A stretch of 64,000 bases of DNA, from assembly GCA_020632995.1 (NCBI GenBank), contig JACKEN010000016.1, positions 62,001 to 126,000 of the forward strand, written 5' to 3'. Each line of letters begins with the position of its first letter. Positions within the stretch are counted from its first letter, which is position 1. The notes beneath the pieces are model-generated. The model did not search any database and had not been told where the DNA came from. It saw only the letters and a list, made by a program, of their open reading frames with translations. A program made the translations under genes and the position numbers. This document shows, in pieces, positions 18,798 through 26,826 of this stretch. This stretch comes from Deltaproteobacteria bacterium (GTDB lineage: Bacteria > Myxococcota > Kuafuiibacteriia > Kuafuiibacteriales > Kuafuiibacteriaceae).

Positions 18798-20282
18798 TCA
18801 ATCGGGGTCGCGGGCCGCCGCCGCCAGGCCGTACTTGTGCGCGAACGCGCGCTCCGGCGCCTCGAGTCGTTCGAGCGATCCAAGGCGGATGGCGGCGAGG
18901 ATGGTATCGAGGTCGATTCCCGCCGCCATCGCGGTGTCCCGGAGCGTCGCCTCGAAGGCCGCGCCCCCCAACGCGGCCTCCCTCCCGAACGCCGAGGCTA
19001 CACCCTCCGAGGGCACGACTCCGCTGGCGAAGCCCTCGAACACCGCCGCGTAGTCGCGCACGTAGAAGTGACCCGCTGGAGGATCGTCGAGCACCCTTCG
19101 ACGGCGCTCGAGAAGATCCCGCCACATCTCGTCGTACCGGGCGACCCAACCCCTGGCCGAGAAGCGCGCGAGGACCTCGGCGCGTGCCGCCTCACCCAGC
19201 TTCCTGCGCAACGTGGCGTCGCTGGCGACCCGCTTCAAGCGCTCTGCGAGGGCCCCGACGTCGACGATGGTCGTCTGGGCTGCGTGCCCCAGCGTCGCTG
19301 CAGCCCCCACGAACAGCTCCGCCTCCTCGACCTCGCGGCTCGGGTAGGGGCCCGCGGTCGGGACGAGCAGGCCGGTACGCCCGTCGTCGATGATCTCTCG
19401 GTAGCCATCCCAGGCCGACGCAATCACCGCGGCGCCGCAGGCCATCGCCTCGAGGAGCGTCAAGCCGAAGGTCTCCTGCACGTTGTCGGTGGGCGACACG
19501 AACACGTCCGCCGCCGCGTGGAGGTCCTCCGCGGGGATCCGCTCCGTGGGGAACCGAGTCGCAGAGGCCACGCCCAGCTCACCCGCGAAACGACGCAGCC
19601 GCGCGCGGTACCCCGGAGCCTGCTCTTCGCCCGCGACGCAGAGCGTGAAGCGGGCGCCGTCCGCCAGCGCGGCCCGCGCGGCGACCAACAGGGGCATCAG
19701 CTCCATCTTGTTCCACGGGCTGAGCCGCGTGAAACACAGGACCAGCACCTCGTCCGCAGCGACGTCGAGAACTCGACGGACGTCCGGCGCGGACCGTGGC
19801 CGAAACCGCTCTTCGTCGACGCCGTGTGGCACGACCATCGTGTGGAGGCGTTCATTCAAGTCGCAGGCCCGAGGTCCGAGCACGGACGAGATGGCCGCGA
19901 CGTCTCGACGGAGTGCCACTTCGGCGCACATCGAAGGGCAGAGGACGAGATCCGGCGGCTCACGGAACAGGAGCAACGCCTTCAGCAGCGGGATACGCTG
20001 GTCGAGGTAGCCGACCGAGTGGGCCGTCGCGGTGACGATGGTGGTCGGAGGGTTGTGCGCGAGGTCCCGCACGTGCAGCGCTTGCCACGCCCTGGGCACC
20101 GATGTGTGCAGGACGAGCGGACGCGGCGCGCGGCGCGCGCGGGCCACGAGCGCTTCGTCGCGGAGCGAACAGATCGGCGCAACCTCGAAATATTCGAGGA
20201 GTCGCTCGAGCGCACCATCACAGACATCGGCACCGAGGGTCGCTGCGGAAGGCTCGCGAAGGAACGCCAAGTCGTATTCCAA
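18798..20282 (-). CDS. GT4-type glycosyltransferase divergent from the RiPP precursor
   Basis: 494 residues using a TTG start at 20282 with GGAG nine bases upstream; no ATG/GTG fits better and the upstream frame is antisense to the precursor. It has GT-B fold features: LHTSVPRAWQALHV, VVPHGVDEERF, RLSPWNKMELMPLLVAARAA (GT4 acceptor loop), PTERIPAEDLHAAADVFVSP and ETFGLTLLEAMACGAAVIAS with the GT4 Glu-x7-Glu-type pattern. A C-terminal ~70-residue extension is unusual. The 76-bp divergent spacing from the precursor gene suggests it belongs to the locus and may glycosylate the peptide, but it could also act on envelope polysaccharide. Confidence 0.85.
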   Translation of the reverse strand: MEYDLAFLREPSAATLGADVCDGALERLLEYFEVAPICSLRDEALVARARRAPRPLVLHTSVPRAWQALHVRDLAHNPPTTIVTATAHSVGYLDQRIPLLKALLLFREPPDLVLCPSMCAEVALRRDVAAISSVLGPRACDLNERLHTMVVPHGVDEERFRPRSAPDVRRVLDVAADEVLVLCFTRLSPWNKMELMPLLVAARAALADGARFTLCVAGEEQAPGYRARLRRFAGELGVASATRFPTERIPAEDLHAAADVFVSPTDNVQETFGLTLLEAMACGAAVIASAWDGYREIIDDGRTGLLVPTAGPYPSREVEEAELFVGAAATLGHAAQTTIVDVGALAERLKRVASDATLRRKLGEAARAEVLARFSARGWVARYDEMWRDLLERRRRVLDDPPAGHFYVRDYAAVFEGFASGVVPSEGVASAFGREAALGGAAFEATLRDTAMAAGIDLDTILAAIRLGSLERLEAPERAFAHKYGLAAAARDPD

Positions 20283-20358
20283 TGAGTTGATCTCCGCGTC
20301 TCGAAGTGATAATCCGCCCGAAGTAACCGGCCCTAGGGCTATCACAGGAGGTTTGGGT
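20283..20358. promoter_or_regulatory. Divergent promoter region of the RiPP locus
   Basis: This 76-bp spacer separates the glycosyltransferase and precursor starts and is the most AT-rich stretch locally (GTGATAATCC...GAAGTAACC). A strong ribosome binding site AGGAGG (20346-20351) lies 7 bases before the precursor ATG, the best such site in the locus. That fits a gene needing many more copies than the enzymes downstream. No clear operator or -35/-10 pair can be assigned by eye. Confidence 0.55.
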
Positions 20359-20886
20359 ATGGCGACGCGGAAGAAGAAGCCGGCTGCTCCGAAGGCCACA
20401 AAGAAGGTTGCTAAGAAGAAGGTGGCCAAAAAGAAGGTCACCAAGAAGAAGGTCACCAAGAAGAAGGCCACCAAGAAGAAGGGCGTCACCCGCAAGAAGG
20501 CGAAGACGGTCAAGCTCGGCTCGGGGTCGAAGCGTTCGGCCCGGCGCGTAGGTAACGTCGACCGGATGACCAGTGATCTCAACATCGTGCTCGGCGCGAA
20601 GGAGATCAACGCGATCCTCGAGCACATCGTCGGCAAGAAGGGCAAGGACGCGGGCGCGATCTTCGATCCCGGAAGTGTCGCGATCAACGGCGGCGGCTGC
20701 TGCGTTGATGCTTCGGTGGGCTCCTCGGTCATCGGACCGGTCTCGTCGGTCGGCTCCTCAGTGAGCGTCGTCGACCCGACCCTCGGCGCCGCCGGCAGTC
20801 GTGCCTCCCGGCTCGAGAGAATCCGCACCACGATGCGTGGGGCGGACATGAAGGTCACGATTCCAGCCAACCTCAAGGTTCGCTGA
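20359..20886 (+). CDS. Candidate RiPP precursor with poly-lysine N-terminus and GGGCC / Ser-Val core
   Basis: 175 residues. Residues 1-58 hold 26 lysines in a five-residue repeat (KKKVA/KKKVT), like histone H1 tails. A folded-looking middle follows (TSDLNIVLGAKEINAILEHI, ~71-90). Next come GGGCC at 111-115 (the only two Cys) and a 23-residue tract (116-138) of only small or branched residues: 8 Val, 8 Ser, 3 Gly and four others, e.g. GSSVIGPVSSVGSSVSVV. The tail (~148-175) is basic. It lies 43 bp before a SPASM radical SAM gene with a strong ribosome site, as RiPP precursors do. No nitrile-hydratase-type leader or double-Gly transporter site is evident. A DNA-binding role for the Lys tail is the main alternative. 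Confidence 0.7.
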   Translation: MATRKKKPAAPKATKKVAKKKVAKKKVTKKKVTKKKATKKKGVTRKKAKTVKLGSGSKRSARRVGNVDRMTSDLNIVLGAKEINAILEHIVGKKGKDAGAIFDPGSVAINGGGCCVDASVGSSVIGPVSSVGSSVSVVDPTLGAAGSRASRLERIRTTMRGADMKVTIPANLKVR

Positions 20887-20929
20887 TCCCCTGCCCTCTC
20901 CGCAGCATCTCGCTCAGAAGGGGCGTCCA

Positions 20930-22369
20930 ATGTTCGCTACTTTCTTTCACGACGGTCGTGCGCTCGCACTCGACGGAGGCTCGACGTCCGACGAGCTTGC
21001 GGACGCCGTCGTCCTCGACCCATCACAGTCCCTTCGCGCCAGCCGCTACAACGCGGTCTACGACGTCGACGGCGAGCGCGCGGTGGTGATGAACACCATC
21101 TCGGGCGCCGCCGACGTGATAGACGCGTCGATCGCGGAGGCCCTAAAGAAGGACCAAGTCGGCAAGCTGCACGTCGACACTCGAAGGTACCTCGCGGGCC
21201 GTGGGTACCTGTGGCGGTCGGAGCACGACGAGCTGCGTGTCATCCACAAGCTCGGCGAAGGCACCCGAGACAGTGTCCGGCGTCGACAGCCGCTGAAGCT
21301 GCTGCTCATCCCCACGTACCGATGCAATTTATCTTGCACATACTGTTGGCAGCAGCCCTTCGTGAAGGAGTACTACAAGGACTCTTTCGACGAAGCGATG
21401 ACGGCCTCGGCTTTCTCGGCGATGCTGAAGCTGGAGGAGATGGAGAAGGATAGGACGGCCTACACCGAGCTGCAGTTGTTCGGCGGCGAGCCTCTGCTCC
21501 CGGCGGTCCGTCCTCTGGTCGAGCGAGCGGTCCAATTCGCGGCGGAGCACGGCTGGGCGCTGCGCATCACGACGAATGGGATGGGGCTGGCCGACTACCT
21601 CGAGCTCTTCGCAGAGTACCCTCCCGCGGAGGTTCAGATCACCGTCGACGGGCCTCCGGAGATGCTCCGGCTGCGGCGGCGAGGCGCGGACTTCGAGAAG
21701 ATCGCAAGGGGAATCGAGGGGCTGCTGTTCTACGGCCAGACCCTCGTGAACCTCCGGGTCAACCTGGACGCCGCGAACCTCGAGACCCTGCCGGACCTGG
21801 CGAACATCCTCATCGACCGCCGGTGGTTCACGAACCCCAAGTTCTACGCATACGTGGCCCCCACGCGCGACGAGCACTTCGACAAGCGAGACATGTACGA
21901 CAACCGCGCGCCCATGCTCGCTCGGTACGTCGATCTCGTTCATCAGCATCCTCAGCTGGAGATCTTCAACGTGCGGGGCTGGAACGGCTTCGGCGATGTC
22001 CAGCACCTCGAGCAACAGGGCGTGCTGCCGCGCGCCACGTTCCACTCGTGCGACGCGAACCTGAACATGTTCGTATTCGACGCGCGTGGGATGCTCTACG
22101 CGTGCAACGAAGCCAACGGCCGAGAGGACCGCTCGATAGGTCGCTTCCATCCGGACCTCGAGATCGACGAGTCGGCCCTGGCCGCCTGGCGGACGCCTGC
22201 ATTCCTCCAGCGCGAGGGCTGCCAGACGTGTAGCCTCATGCCGCTCTGCGGCGGCGGCTGCATGATCTCTACCGAGGGCGAGGACTACCACGCGGGATAC
22301 TGCGAGGACGTCAAGAGTTCGTTCGAGTTCTCGCTCGTAGACCTCGCGCGCAGGAGGCTCGCCACGTGA
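20930..22369 (+). CDS. Radical SAM/SPASM peptide maturase
   Basis: 479 residues. An N-terminal ~110-residue region (NAVYDVDGERAVVMNTISGA, then RRYLAGRGYLWR) resembles the PqqD-like winged-helix peptide-binding element of RiPP enzymes. The SAM barrel follows with the cluster motif Cys132-x3-Cys136-x2-Cys139, GGEPLLP and ITTNG. The C-terminal SPASM region has CDANLNMFVFDARGMLYACN and CQTCSLMPLCGGGC...YC, enough Cys for two auxiliary clusters. SPASM maturases form thioether or C-C crosslinks or otherwise oxidise peptides. It is the first enzyme after the precursor; its stop overlaps the next start. Confidence 0.92.
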   Translation: MFATFFHDGRALALDGGSTSDELADAVVLDPSQSLRASRYNAVYDVDGERAVVMNTISGAADVIDASIAEALKKDQVGKLHVDTRRYLAGRGYLWRSEHDELRVIHKLGEGTRDSVRRRQPLKLLLIPTYRCNLSCTYCWQQPFVKEYYKDSFDEAMTASAFSAMLKLEEMEKDRTAYTELQLFGGEPLLPAVRPLVERAVQFAAEHGWALRITTNGMGLADYLELFAEYPPAEVQITVDGPPEMLRLRRRGADFEKIARGIEGLLFYGQTLVNLRVNLDAANLETLPDLANILIDRRWFTNPKFYAYVAPTRDEHFDKRDMYDNRAPMLARYVDLVHQHPQLEIFNVRGWNGFGDVQHLEQQGVLPRATFHSCDANLNMFVFDARGMLYACNEANGREDRSIGRFHPDLEIDESALAAWRTPAFLQREGCQTCSLMPLCGGGCMISTEGEDYHAGYCEDVKSSFEFSLVDLARRRLAT

Positions 22370-23820
22370 AGATCGCGCTCGTCGCTCCCCCCATCAAGAG
22401 CCGCTACGTCCAGGGCCTCGACGAGCCCTTGGGGCTCGAGTACCTCGCGGCGGTCGTCGAGCACGCCCACGACGTGTGCATCATCGACGCCTTCAACCAG
22501 CGGCTGACCGTGGAGGACACGATCATGCTGCTCGAGGAGTACGAGCCGGATGTCGTGGGCCTCGGGCTGGTGATGACCGGCGCGCACGACCCGACGCTCG
22601 AGATCTGCCGCGCCGTCAAGGCCCGGTTCCCGAGGGCGGTCACCGTGCTCGGCGGTCACACCGCGATGTTCGTCGCGGACGACCTCGTGGTTCGGGAAGA
22701 GGTCGATTGCATCGTCTGGGCGGAGGGTGAGCCGACGTTCGTCGATCTCGTCGAGCACATAGAGCGCGGACGTGATTGGCGAGCGATCCAGGGCATCATC
22801 TACAGCGACGGCGCCAAGGTCGTGCGAACGGAGAAGCGCAGCAACATCGAGGATCTGAACGCTCACCCGCTGCCGGCGCGACACCTGTTGCCCGGCATCG
22901 AGGACTACATGCTGTCGGTCCTCCGTTCCCGCGGCTGCGCCTACTACTGCCCATACTGCTCCGTGGCTGCGTTCTGGGGCGGCCGCATGAACCGGCGCCG
23001 AAGCGACGAGAGCGTGCTCGCGGAGCTCGCGCACATCAGCGAGCACTACCCGCGTGACACGGTCGCGTTCGCTGACGACACGTTCACGGTGCCGCCCAAG
23101 CAGGTGCTGGAGCTCTGCGCGAAGATCGGCGGCGCCAACCTCGGGCTGACCTGGTCTTGCACCGGCCGAGTCGAGACGATCACGCCCGAGCTCTTGGACG
23201 GAATGCGCGCGGCTGGTTGCACCGACATGTTCTTCGGGATCGAGTCCGGCAGCGACAAGGTGCTCCGGAGGCTCGGTCGACGATACGACGCGAACCGCGT
23301 GCTCGAGATCTACGAGATGTGCCTGCTCGCGGACATCCGCCCGAGGTTCTCGTTCATCTTCGGTTTGCCCGACGAAGACTGGGACGCCGTGCAGGATACT
23401 TGGCGCCTGATCGAACGACTGGAGGGCGTGTCCGTCGGCGTGCACATCCTGACTCCGCTGCCGGGCACCGATATCGGCACCGACCCCGAGAGCTTCGGGA
23501 TCAAGGTGACGACGGAGCACGGCGTCGGCGATCTCGACATCAACTCCGACGTCATGATCGAGAACGGGTTTCTCAGCAAGGAGCAGATCCGCGAGGCATA
23601 CCGGCGCGGCGCGGGCCTCGCGGTCCGCGCTGGCCGCCGGAGTGTCGCGGTGAAGAGGATCCTGGCCGGTGAGCGAGTGCCCCCGCTCGGTCCACCTCGG
23701 CTGCGCGACGTCGACCGAGCACCTGCGGCGCAGGTCTCCGCGGATCCGGGCGTCGTCACCCTCGGCACGCTGCGCGCGAGCGCGAAGCGACAACGAACCC
23801 CGGCCACCAGCGATGGGTGA
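22366..23820 (+). CDS. B12-binding radical SAM enzyme (class B methyltransferase type)
   Basis: 484 residues from GTG 22366, overlapping the SPASM gene stop. An N-terminal cobalamin-binding Rossmann domain (1-~135: KIALVAPPI, GLEYLAAVVE, VVGLGLVMTG, TVLGGHTAMF) lacks the DxHxxG lower-ligand motif, as in many base-off class B enzymes. The radical SAM cluster is Cys191-x3-Cys195-x2-Cys198 (CAYYCPYC), with FADDTF and FGIESGSDKVL. A ~70-residue basic C-terminal extension is extra. Such enzymes commonly methylate unactivated carbons, so C-methylation of the precursor's Val/Ser tract is the natural prediction; other B12 radical chemistry is possible. Confidence 0.9.
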   Translation: MKIALVAPPIKSRYVQGLDEPLGLEYLAAVVEHAHDVCIIDAFNQRLTVEDTIMLLEEYEPDVVGLGLVMTGAHDPTLEICRAVKARFPRAVTVLGGHTAMFVADDLVVREEVDCIVWAEGEPTFVDLVEHIERGRDWRAIQGIIYSDGAKVVRTEKRSNIEDLNAHPLPARHLLPGIEDYMLSVLRSRGCAYYCPYCSVAAFWGGRMNRRRSDESVLAELAHISEHYPRDTVAFADDTFTVPPKQVLELCAKIGGANLGLTWSCTGRVETITPELLDGMRAAGCTDMFFGIESGSDKVLRRLGRRYDANRVLEIYEMCLLADIRPRFSFIFGLPDEDWDAVQDTWRLIERLEGVSVGVHILTPLPGTDIGTDPESFGIKVTTEHGVGDLDINSDVMIENGFLSKEQIREAYRRGAGLAVRAGRRSVAVKRILAGERVPPLGPPRLRDVDRAPAAQVSADPGVVTLGTLRASAKRQRTPATSDG

Positions 23821-23829
23821 GGCTGAGAC

Positions 23830-24876
23830 ATGCCGGTGACGTCCAGCCCCCGCAGCGTCGAACCTCGGCCCCCGCTCGAGTCGATCACCCTCCTGACGAC
23901 CTTCAAGTGCAACATCGCCTGCAAGCACTGCGGGTACCGTTCGAGTCCGCGTCGCACCGAGGTGATCGACCTCGACATGGCAAAGGACGCGATACGTACG
24001 GCCAAGGAGGCCGGCGCAGGGCTCGTCGCGTTCACCGGTGGCGAGCCGTTCCTCTTTCAGCCGATGCTCCGCGAGCTCGTGCAGTATGCCCAGTCCCACG
24101 GGCTGCCCTCGGCGGTGGTGACCAACTGCTTCTGGGCGACGTCGCCCGACAAGGCGACGGCGGTATTGTCAGCCCTCGCCGAGGACGGCCTCGTCGATTT
24201 CACCACGAGCTTCGACTGGTTCCACCTGGAGTTCCTCGACGTCGCCCGAATCCGAAACGGTCTGCACGCCGCTGTCGAGCTGGGCATGCGGTGCCACGTC
24301 AACGTGGTCGTCACGCGCGAGGGTGCGGTCTGCAAGTCGGACGTCTGCGAGATGCTCGAGCTCGATCCCGAGTGGATCGGTGAGCGAGGCTTCATCGAGG
24401 TCAAGGAGCTCAGCCCTGTGCCCGTCGGCCACGCAGAGGACTACGTCCCCGACAAGGACTTCCTGCGCTATGACGAGCGTTGGCTGATCGGGCGCCCCTG
24501 CTACTTCGCGCTCCGCAATCCGGTCGTTTCCACCACGGGTGACGTGTACGGGTGCTGCGGCTTCGGAGGCGGGACCGACACCGGGCCATCGGAGCTCCTC
24601 AAGATCGGCAGCATGCGCGAACGTCCACTGGACGAGCTGATCGCCGACCTACGCGGCAATCTGCTCTTCAACATGATCGCCAGCGTAGGCCCCAACAGCC
24701 TCATCGAGATGGTCAAGGAGCGTTGGCCGGGGACCCTCACGCGGGGCGACTACGTCTTCAACTGCGAGGCGTGCCAGGAGATATCGCGCAACCCCACGCT
24801 GAAGAAGCGGATCGGGCAGCTGCTGCGCGAGCTCTCGGAAGAGGCGCGCGCGAGCGACGAGCGAGACCAACTGTGA
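23830..24876 (+). CDS. Radical SAM enzyme, tandem paralogue 1 of 3
   Basis: 348 residues. Cluster motif Cys27-x3-Cys31-x2-Cys34 (CNIACKHC), FTGGEPFLF, VVTNCFWA, SFDWFHLEF and CHVNVVV. The C-terminal region has YGCCGFGGG, GNLLFNMIASVGP and a final CEAC, suggesting an auxiliary cluster. The layout resembles the short peptide epimerase-type radical SAM proteins (YydG/PoyD-like); this is a family-level resemblance, not an assignment. Paralogues 2 and 3 directly follow. Ten bp separate it from the B12 enzyme gene; its stop overlaps the next GTG start. Confidence 0.9.
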   Translation: MPVTSSPRSVEPRPPLESITLLTTFKCNIACKHCGYRSSPRRTEVIDLDMAKDAIRTAKEAGAGLVAFTGGEPFLFQPMLRELVQYAQSHGLPSAVVTNCFWATSPDKATAVLSALAEDGLVDFTTSFDWFHLEFLDVARIRNGLHAAVELGMRCHVNVVVTREGAVCKSDVCEMLELDPEWIGERGFIEVKELSPVPVGHAEDYVPDKDFLRYDERWLIGRPCYFALRNPVVSTTGDVYGCCGFGGGTDTGPSELLKIGSMRERPLDELIADLRGNLLFNMIASVGPNSLIEMVKERWPGTLTRGDYVFNCEACQEISRNPTLKKRIGQLLRELSEEARASDERDQL

Positions 24877-25859
24877 TTCCCTCGAAGACACTCTCCCTCA
24901 TCACGACGTTCGGGTGCAACGCGAACTGCGCGCACTGCTCGGTCTTCAGCGGTCCGAAGCGGACGGACGAGATGCCGGCGGAGCTCATACGCTCCCTGAT
25001 CGACCAGGCCGCCGCGGATCCGGAGATCGACATGGTCGCGTACACCGGGGGCGAGCCGACCCTCGCGTTCGACGCCCTCGTGGATCACATGGCCTACGCC
25101 TGGGACAAGGGCCTCCTCGCCGGCCTGGTGTCGAACTCGGGGTGGGCTGCCAGTCCGGAGGTCGCGCGTAGCCGCTTCGATCAGATGACGGCGCGCGGGC
25201 TCTCCATCTACATCACCAGCGTCGACGAGTATCACCTCGAGTTCGTCGATCTCACCCACATCCAGACCGCGATTCGCGCCGCGCTCGACTTCGGCGTGGA
25301 GGTGCACGTCAACCTGTTGTGGACACCGGGCTTCGAGGCGCAGATCCGCGACCTCCCCGCGACGCTCGCGCTCCCCGCGCACGTCATCGACGCCAAGGGC
25401 GCCGAAGGGCTCTACGTCTGGATCAACCGACCGAGCCGGATGCGACGTGTGAAGGGCGACATCCCGCAGGGCCCGCTTCCGGTCATCGACGAGCGCGTGG
25501 CGCTGCCCTGTGATCACATCAACCGGCACCCGATCGTGGCGGCGAACGGGAACGTGCACATGTGCTGCGGCGTGGCCGATTCCTCGCCCCAGGGTCCAGC
25601 GATGTTCTCCGTCGTAGGCAACGCGAACGAGGCGTCGCTAGACGACCTCCTCGCCCGCGGACGCGGGAACCTGTTCTTCAACATGCTTGCGAAGCTCGGA
25701 CCGTACCGGGTCTACCAGATGGTCCGGGAGATGACTCCGCTCTCGCTGCAAGACGATGACTTCTGCAACGCCTGCGAGGTCTGCGCGCGCATGCAGAAGC
25801 CGGACATGAAGCCGCACTTGCTGCGCCTCCTCGAAGGGCTCACAAGCCAGGTCGGCTGA
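24873..25859 (+). CDS. Radical SAM enzyme, tandem paralogue 2 of 3
   Basis: 328 residues from GTG 24873 (GTGA overlap with the previous stop); upstream codons in this frame are antisense-like and have no support. Cluster motif Cys15-x3-Cys19-x2-Cys22 (CNANCAHC), YTGGEPTL, LVSNSGWA, SVDEYHLEF, VHVNLLW. The tail has MCCGVAD, GNLFFNMLAKLGP and CNACEVC. It departs most from its two siblings: the YGCCG loop is HMCCG and the SNSGWA segment differs, which suggests a different target residue or substrate position. Confidence 0.9.
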   Translation: MIPSKTLSLITTFGCNANCAHCSVFSGPKRTDEMPAELIRSLIDQAAADPEIDMVAYTGGEPTLAFDALVDHMAYAWDKGLLAGLVSNSGWAASPEVARSRFDQMTARGLSIYITSVDEYHLEFVDLTHIQTAIRAALDFGVEVHVNLLWTPGFEAQIRDLPATLALPAHVIDAKGAEGLYVWINRPSRMRRVKGDIPQGPLPVIDERVALPCDHINRHPIVAANGNVHMCCGVADSSPQGPAMFSVVGNANEASLDDLLARGRGNLFFNMLAKLGPYRVYQMVREMTPLSLQDDDFCNACEVCARMQKPDMKPHLLRLLEGLTSQVG

Positions 25860-25860
25860 C

Positions 25861-26826
25861 ATGTTCGACGCGCTGACCATCCTGCTGACGTTCCGCTGCA
25901 ACTTCGAGTGTGACCACTGCGTATTTCGCTGCTCTCCGGAGCGCGAGGAGACGATCGATCCGGACCTCGCCCGCGCCACGATCGACGCTGCGACGGCCTA
26001 CGCCGACCCGCTGGCGCTCGTCACCTTCACGGGAGGCGAGCCGTTCTTGGAGCGAGACCTTCTGCGGACGCTCATCGAGCACGCCGACTCCCGAGGCGTG
26101 CGGTCCGGGGTCGTGACCAACGCGTACTGGGCCACCACCGTCGAGCGGGCGAAGGGCGTCCTCGAGCCCTTGCGCGAGCGCGGCTTGTCGGTGCTCACCA
26201 CCAGCATCGACACCTTCCACCTCGACTTCGTGGAGTCCGTGCGCGTCGCGAACGCCATTCGCGCGGCCCTGGCCCTCGGTATGGAGACGCACCTGAACAT
26301 CGTCGTGAAGCGTGGCGTGCCCGTCCGCGCCGCGACCGCACACGAGGTGCTCGGGTTGAGCCAGGAGGAGATCGCAGACGTGCACGTCTGCGAGTTCCCA
26401 CCGACCTTCGTCGGCTTCGCAGCGGACCGGCTACGAGTCACGGACGCGCACCGCGACGCGCTTGCCGTCATCGGCGAGCCCTGCCTTTACGTCCTGCGGA
26501 GCGCGACCGTCACTCCGGACGGCTCGGTGTACGGGTGCTGCGGCGTCGGGGGAGCCACCGACCACGGGCCCTCGAGGCTCCTCTTCGTGGGGCGCCTCGC
26601 GGAGCGGCCGCTCGCGGAGCTGCTCGACGAGGTCGAGGGCAACCTGCTGTTCAACATCATCGCCAAGCTCGGACCCCACCACTTGCTACAGCTCGCCTCG
26701 CGCCGAGATCCGAGCCTCGAGCTGCCCGAGCGATTCGGACATATCTGCGATGTCTGCCAGGCGATAGCCGACGACGCGCACTTGCGACGCGCCGTCGCCG
26801 GCGTGCTGGAGGACCTTCGATCGTGA
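25861..26826 (+). CDS. Radical SAM enzyme, tandem paralogue 3 of 3
   Basis: 321 residues starting 1 bp after the previous stop. Cluster motif Cys13-x3-Cys17-x2-Cys20 (CNFECDHC), FTGGEPFLER, VVTNAYWA, SIDTFHLDF, THLNIVV, YGCCGVGGATDHGPS, GNLLFNIIAKLGP and CDVC near the end. It is closest to paralogue 1, sharing the GCCG-GG-TD-GPS loop. Its stop overlaps the protease start, so all five radical SAM genes and the protease form a tightly coupled operon. Confidence 0.9.
   Translation: MFDALTILLTFRCNFECDHCVFRCSPEREETIDPDLARATIDAATAYADPLALVTFTGGEPFLERDLLRTLIEHADSRGVRSGVVTNAYWATTVERAKGVLEPLRERGLSVLTTSIDTFHLDFVESVRVANAIRAALALGMETHLNIVVKRGVPVRAATAHEVLGLSQEEIADVHVCEFPPTFVGFAADRLRVTDAHRDALAVIGEPCLYVLRSATVTPDGSVYGCCGVGGATDHGPSRLLFVGRLAERPLAELLDEVEGNLLFNIIAKLGPHHLLQLASRRDPSLELPERFGHICDVCQAIADDAHLRRAVAGVLEDLRS

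Noticed and set aside
20359..20886. Proteusin (nitrile-hydratase leader) precursor
   Set aside because: The leader is lysine-rich and lacks nitrile-hydratase-like sequence; only the enzyme logic is comparable.
20359..20886. Plain histone H1-like nucleoid protein
   Set aside because: Not excluded, but the non-basic Gly/Cys/Ser/Val C-terminal part and the radical SAM operon directly behind it favour a peptide precursor.
24552..24872. N-terminal extension of radical SAM paralogue 2
   Set aside because: The frame is open upstream but overlaps paralogue 1 out of frame and is Arg-rich nonsense; the GTG at 24873 gives the family N-terminus.
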